Below are positions 60,155 to 64,000 of a stretch of 64,000 nucleotides of DNA, piece after piece. The notes below the pieces were generated by a model. The model worked only from the letters and a program-made list of their open reading frames with translations, was not told the origin of the DNA and ran no database searches. The position numbers and the translations under genes are program-made. The stretch lies in NCBI RefSeq assembly GCF_019396385.1, contig NZ_JAHKRN010000031.1, positions 40,389 through 104,388 of the forward strand, read 5' to 3'. The DNA comes from Nonomuraea harbinensis. Lineage in GTDB: Bacteria; Actinomycetota; Actinomycetes; Streptosporangiales; Streptosporangiaceae. Numbering within the stretch: position 1 is the first letter of the stretch; each line of letters opens with the position of its first letter.

Positions 60155-61402
60155 ATGCCGAAAGTCGTATTCAGCGTCGACCAGTCGAAGCCGATGAAGG
60201 ACCAGGCGACCCCAGGCCACAACCGCTGGCACCCGGATATTCCCGTGGTGGAAATGGTACGCCCCGGTGAGGAGTTCCGGGTCGAGTGCCGCGAATGGAC
60301 GGACGCCCAGATCGGCAACAACGATTCGGCGAACGACGTACGCGATGTCGACCTGAGCTACGCGCACATGCTGAGCGGGCCCATCGGGGTCGAAGGAGCC
60401 GAGCCCGGAGACCTCCTCATCGTCGACATCCTCGACCTCGGCCCGGTGCCGCAGCAGGTCGGGGACGCACCAGGACAGGGCTGGGGCTACACCGGCATCT
60501 TCGCCAAGCGGAACGGCGGCGGATTCCTGACCGACTACTTCCCCGACTCGTACAAGGCGATCTGGGACTTCCACGGTCAGGTCGCGACCTCCCGCCACCT
60601 GCCGGGAGTCCGGTTCACCGGGATCACCCACCCTGGACTCTTCGGCACCGCGCCGTCGGCCGAGTTGCTCAGTTCCTGGAACCGCCGGGAGCAGGCGCTC
60701 ATCGACACCGATGCGGGACGCGTTCCGCCGCTCGGCCTGCCGCCGTTGCCCGAGCACACGCTCGCCGGCACCGCCGACGGCGACCTGGCACAGCGGATCG
60801 CCGCCGAGGGAGCACGCACCGTGCCGGCGCGGGAGAACGGCGGTAACCACGACATCAAGAACTTCACCCGCGGCGCCCGGGTCTTCTACCCGGTCCACGT
60901 CCGTGACGCCAAACTCTCCGGAGGCGACCTGCACTTCAGCCAGGGCGACGGGGAGATCACCTTCTGCGGCGCCATCGAGATGGGCGGCTACATCGATTTC
61001 CACGTCGACCTCATCAAGGGCGGCATGGAGAAGTACGGTGTCACCACCAATCCGCTGTTCATGCCGGGAAACGTGGAGCCGAGATACTCCGAGTTCCTCT
61101 CGTTCATCGGGATCTCGGTGGACCACGACACCGACACCAACTACTACCTTGACGCGACGGTGGCCTACCGCAGGGCCTGTCTCAACGCCGTCGAGTATCT
61201 CAAGAGGTGGGGTTACAGCGGCGAACAGGCCTATCTGCTCCTCGGCTCGGCGCCGATCGAAGGGCGTGTCAGCGGGATCGTCGACATTCCCAACGCCTGC
61301 TGCTCGCTCTACCTGCCCACCGAGATCTTCGACTTCGACGTACGTCCGAACATGGAAGGGCCCGTCAAGCAGGACCGGGGCAAGTGCGCCGTGACGAGTT
61401 GA
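60155..61402 (+). CDS. fmdA: Acetamidase / formamidase
   Basis: Protein of 415 residues of the FmdA_AmdA family: RWHPDIPVVEMVRPGEEFRV near the start, DLLIVDILDLGPVPQ, RFTGITHPGLFGTAPS, the metal and catalytic region NGGNHDIKNFTRGARVFYPV, LHFSQGDGEITFCGAIEMGG and the end CCSLYLPTEIFDFDVRP. It hydrolyses formamide or acetamide to ammonia and the acid. AAAGGAGG precedes ATG 60155. Together with FmdB and AmiS it forms an amide-utilisation operon. 61,403-61,528 holds nothing I can support. Confidence 0.94.
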   Translation: MPKVVFSVDQSKPMKDQATPGHNRWHPDIPVVEMVRPGEEFRVECREWTDAQIGNNDSANDVRDVDLSYAHMLSGPIGVEGAEPGDLLIVDILDLGPVPQQVGDAPGQGWGYTGIFAKRNGGGFLTDYFPDSYKAIWDFHGQVATSRHLPGVRFTGITHPGLFGTAPSAELLSSWNRREQALIDTDAGRVPPLGLPPLPEHTLAGTADGDLAQRIAAEGARTVPARENGGNHDIKNFTRGARVFYPVHVRDAKLSGGDLHFSQGDGEITFCGAIEMGGYIDFHVDLIKGGMEKYGVTTNPLFMPGNVEPRYSEFLSFIGISVDHDTDTNYYLDATVAYRRACLNAVEYLKRWGYSGEQAYLLLGSAPIEGRVSGIVDIPNACCSLYLPTEIFDFDVRPNMEGPVKQDRGKCAVTS

Positions 61403-61528
61403 GGGGGACGTCACCGAGACCACGACGGCGGGGCCGACCGGGCCTCGCCGCTCGTCGCTTGGACCCCGAGAGGTCGGCGATCAGGTCGGTGCTGTGACTG
61501 AATGCCAGGATGCGAGGCGAGCTTCACC

Positions 61529-61957
61529 TCACGGCGTGCCGCCGATAGCGCATGCGCGGCACGGCGGACGACCGCAGGTGCACTGCGTGATGGCATCGAG
61601 GACACCGTGGTCGTGGTAGAGGCACTGGTCGTAGCAGGTGTGACGGGGAATGAACCCCGCCTGGATCTCGTCCGGCCACGGGTCTTCGCCTTCGCGGCAG
61701 CGTACGAACTGCTCCGGGTGCGTCGCGTGCAGTCCCTCCAGGCGGGTGCGAGCCTGGGTCTCCAGCGTGCGGGCCTCCGCCACCAGGGTCTTCAGCTGGG
61801 AGGCGAGGTCAGAGTACCGGTCGTCGCCGGTTCGTACGTGGGCCGCCCGCAGCGCCATCATGGCGTTGCCCAGGAAGCGGCCGGCGTCCTGGAGGTCCGT
61901 GGAGTGGTGCAGCTGCATACCTGTCACGCCCCGAACCCACACGGCGTCGTTGTTCAT
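61529..61957 (-). CDS. Hypothetical protein with C-terminal cysteine cluster
   Basis: Protein of 142 residues: a helical middle (RFLGNAMMALRAAHVRTGDD, LKTLVAEARTLETQARTRLE) and a Cys/His-rich end (RHTCYDQCLYHDHG, QCTCGRPPCRACAIG) that may bind zinc. No known family. The ATG has AAAGGTTGATC upstream. 61,960-62,149 beyond its start is A/T-richer and shows no gene. Confidence 0.6.
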   Translation of the reverse strand: MNNDAVWVRGVTGMQLHHSTDLQDAGRFLGNAMMALRAAHVRTGDDRYSDLASQLKTLVAEARTLETQARTRLEGLHATHPEQFVRCREGEDPWPDEIQAGFIPRHTCYDQCLYHDHGVLDAITQCTCGRPPCRACAIGGTP

Positions 61958-62149
61958 TGATCAACCTTTCGAAGGTGCGAGCGCTCCTGTTCCGGAGTTG
62001 TACGAGGCTGTCAACGAGGGTAACTGGAATTGTGGGTGAATTGCCGCATTTGTGAGGTTAGCCGTGGGGGGTGGAAGTGACTTTGAAATAGCTTTGCCAG
62101 AATTTGGCCCAGTGGCCATCCCATCCAAGGTGAGCTTGCACGCCGGTGT

Positions 62150-62322
62150 TCAGGGGTCGCTGACCTCCACGACCACAGCCCCCGCCGTGTCCCCGGCCGC
62201 GCAGCCGCTGAAGAGGCCGCGCCCGTCGGCACCTGCGGGTGACCGTAGACCAGGCTCGATCCGTACGGGTTCATCCGGTCCAGCGGGAATCCGGTCTGCC
62301 GGGAGAAGTAGAGGTCGTTCAC
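62150..62322 (-). pseudogene. 3' remnant of a thiolase-family gene
   Basis: Minus strand reads FPLDRMNPYGSSLVYGHPQ, close to the thiolase C-terminal signature NxxGGxxxxGHPxGATG, then after a frame change GLFSGCAAGDTAGAVVVEVS and a TGA at 62150-62152, matching the thiolase end. About 30-40 residues between these blocks and the whole N-terminal part are missing. Confidence 0.45.
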
Positions 62323-62394
62323 GGCTCACGGGTTGTGCGTGGTCACCACGTCGATCGATCGCTCCGCTTGCCGAGCCGGTGGTTTCGGGATGTC

Positions 62395-63213
62395 TCAGTC
62401 AAGGGCGGGAAGCGAGGGAACAGGAGCGAGGCCGAGGTAACGGCCTGCCGCGCTCAGAGCCGTACGAACATCATCGGCGACCTGCTGAATGGCGGAGTCC
62501 CTGGAGATTTCAGGGGAGTGACCGAAGCCGATCCAGACCTCGGCTGTGGTGCGGCCACGAGAGATCCGCTCGCTGTAGACGCCCGGCACGAGTTCCCCGA
62601 AGACGAGCAGTTCCTGCAGGCCGGCCCGACGCCACCAGGCGAGCCACTCCGGAGCCTCGTTGACAGCTTGGACAAGGTGTCCGGCGACATCGGCGTAGGC
62701 GCTGTCGTGCGGCAGACTCTGGTCGGTGGTGCTCCAGAACACCTGGAGCCAGTGCTTGCCGGGGCGGGAGAAGTCCACAACGAACGGGGCCGCCGGCTCC
62801 TGAGGTTCACCGAACAGGGCCTTGCGGTAGGGCTCCAGATGCTCCAGGAACACCGGCCAGTCCGCGGCCCAGACCTCGCGGAGATAGTTGTCGTCGGCAC
62901 GGGTGGCCACATTGAACGCCACGGCGGCCAGGCGACGCAGGTCATCGGAGACGGTGAAGGGGTTGCGGTCCAGCCAGTGATGAGCGGCCTCATCGGGAGC
63001 GATTCCCGAGATGCGGGCCGCGATCAGACAGGCGATCGCCAGGGCGGCCTCCACCTGGCCCTCCTCGGCATAGTCCTCGCTGTCGCGGACGAACTCGTCG
63101 AGCACCTCGGTCATCGCCGCCGCGATGTCATCGCCTTCTTCCAATTCCGCGACGGCGTCGGCGGCCTCGTCGCTGTCGAAGGGGCCTTCGAAGAAGGGCG
63201 TCGGGTCATCCAT
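62395..63213 (-). CDS. DUF4259-domain protein
   Basis: Protein of 272 residues. The N-terminal about 130 residues match DUF4259 (FFEGPFDSDEAADAVAELEE, AALAIACLIAARISG); the C-terminal half is a separate unrecognised domain (VFLEHLEPYRKALFGE, HWLQVFWSTTDQ, EWLAWWRRAGLQELLVFGEL). ATG 63213 follows AAGGAG. Function unknown. The stretch 63,214-63,783 beyond its start holds no gene I can support; a minus-strand frame ending at 63264 (VQLACLSVLTAEHPYVGS) and a plus-strand frame ending near 63,738 look coding-like but lack starts. Confidence 0.7.
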   Translation of the reverse strand: MDDPTPFFEGPFDSDEAADAVAELEEGDDIAAAMTEVLDEFVRDSEDYAEEGQVEAALAIACLIAARISGIAPDEAAHHWLDRNPFTVSDDLRRLAAVAFNVATRADDNYLREVWAADWPVFLEHLEPYRKALFGEPQEPAAPFVVDFSRPGKHWLQVFWSTTDQSLPHDSAYADVAGHLVQAVNEAPEWLAWWRRAGLQELLVFGELVPGVYSERISRGRTTAEVWIGFGHSPEISRDSAIQQVADDVRTALSAAGRYLGLAPVPSLPALD

Positions 63214-63783
63214 GCTGCGACTCCTTAGCGAAGAGGCGATCAGGGTATGCGCAGGGGTCACGGTCATCCATCTACGAGCACAAGTCGCACCTGATCGCCC
63301 AAGATCACCGACCCGACGTAGGGATGCTCAGCGGTGAGCACCGAAAGGCATGCCAGTTGAACATCTGGAACTCCCCTGGCGCCAGCCCTCCGCAGGCCGG
63401 AGCCACGGAGGTCGCTTCGGCGCCGGCGTCCCATACTGAAGGCGGCGGGGCAGACCACTGGAAACGAACGGTATGAACGGCGCACGCAGGGTATTCAAGG
63501 CATGCCGCGGCGTCAGACAGGAAACGGGGATCGGGGTGCTTCTCGGGTCAGGGAGTGAACTCCTCCATCTCGCCATCGCCGCTGTCGCCGCCTATGCGCC
63601 GGTGATGCTTCGCCTGGTCGCCTGGCCGACTACGCGATCAACATCAGGGCGAAAGGCGATCAAAGCACGCCCACAGTGCTGGTGATGGATGGGCGGCTGC
63701 TGGAGGAAGACCTCGAACCGCGAACACCGGCCAGGTGATCAAAGCGGAGTCTGCGGACGATCGTCCAAGGAACGGGATAGACG

Positions 63784-63876
63784 ATGGGGCCATCCGATCT
63801 CCGGGGCAGGCTGGCTGTCCTGGGAGACATGCTGCGCACCCAGCTCTGGCTGCTGCCCTCCCTCGGCGTGGGTTGA
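63784..63876 (+). pseudogene. N-terminal fragment of a DUF2254-like membrane protein
   Basis: ATG 63784 to TGA 63876 encodes 30 residues (GPSDLRGRLAVLGDMLRTQL, WLLPSLGVG) that resemble the start of DUF2254 membrane proteins, where a basic helix leads into the first TM. The rest is absent. 63,877-64,000 is A/T-rich and holds nothing I recognise. Confidence 0.3.
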
Positions 63877-64000
63877 GGGGCTCCGAATTTTCCGGACTCG
63901 ACCCAAATGAAACTATATCATGCCGCGACTCGGTTATCGAACCATTCCTCTAGTACTTCCGATGGCGGGCGATATCCCAATCCAGAGTGAAGTCTTCGCC

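Overview
The window is a chromosomal segment of a high-GC actinomycete. GTG starts are common, intergenic gaps are short, several genes look leaderless (TANNNT hexamer 6-7 nt before the start codon), and the gene content (F420-type reductase, DUF664/DinB, HxlR, SigZ, ACR3/ArsC/ArsM arsenic genes, WblC-style promoter) is typical of filamentous actinobacteria. A member of the Streptosporangiaceae is my best guess, but this is inference from gene style, not a match.

Layout. 1-5,500: tail of an unknown gene, an M20 peptidase / LigB dioxygenase / F420-type reductase run divergent from a MarR regulator, then an ECF sigma factor coupled to a membrane protein. 5,550-7,400: an ABC-F ribosome-protection-type ATPase preceded by a 14-codon leader peptide and mutually exclusive hairpins, i.e. 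a ribosome-controlled attenuator. 7,420-8,290: decayed island of three broken genes. 8,370-12,500: APH-type kinase, two secreted proteins, and a HxlR repressor divergent from a RibD-type reductase and an MBL hydrolase. 12,570-17,000: membrane proteins, acyltransferase and long-chain acyl-CoA synthetase, all on the minus strand. 17,250-18,800: secreted protein and a pentapeptide-repeat gene broken at an 11-bp tandem repeat. 19,037-22,871: three-gene Tat-exported molybdenum hydroxylase operon. 22,950-26,200: hydrolase, DUF3592 protein, Cu/Zn superoxide dismutase, VanY-type peptidase. 26,370-29,070: two-component system with lipoprotein. 29,078-30,132: fragments of two exported proteins flanking a dead IS5-type transposase. 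30,268-37,900: VOC protein, a second two-component system facing an ABC (MacB/FtsX-type) exporter, MarR, epimerase.

37,900-48,325 and 57,190-58,800 form an arsenic region: two ArsC-type reductases, ACR3 efflux, four ArsR-type regulators each with its own candidate operator, four flavoproteins in two paralogous pairs (one pseudogene), an MFS remnant, a 44-residue cysteine-pair peptide, a SigZ-type sigma factor with a cysteine tail, and an ArsM methyltransferase fused to an ArsN1-like acetyltransferase. Between these blocks (48,427-56,929) sits a divergent catabolic cluster: tannase/feruloyl esterase, CoA ligase and nitronate monooxygenase one way; thiolase, two MaoC proteins, SDR and a double TetR regulator the other way. 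It resembles a CoA-dependent side-chain beta-oxidation route for an esterified aromatic acid.

59,065-61,402 is a zinc-ribbon / AmiS channel / acetamidase operon. The last 2.5 kb holds two hypothetical genes and fragments of a thiolase and a DUF2254 protein; 63,214-63,783 shows no gene I can support. No rRNA, tRNA, CRISPR array or intact mobile element was found. The best leads are the ABC-F attenuator, the cysteine-pair peptide with SigZ, and the ArsM-ArsN1 fusion.
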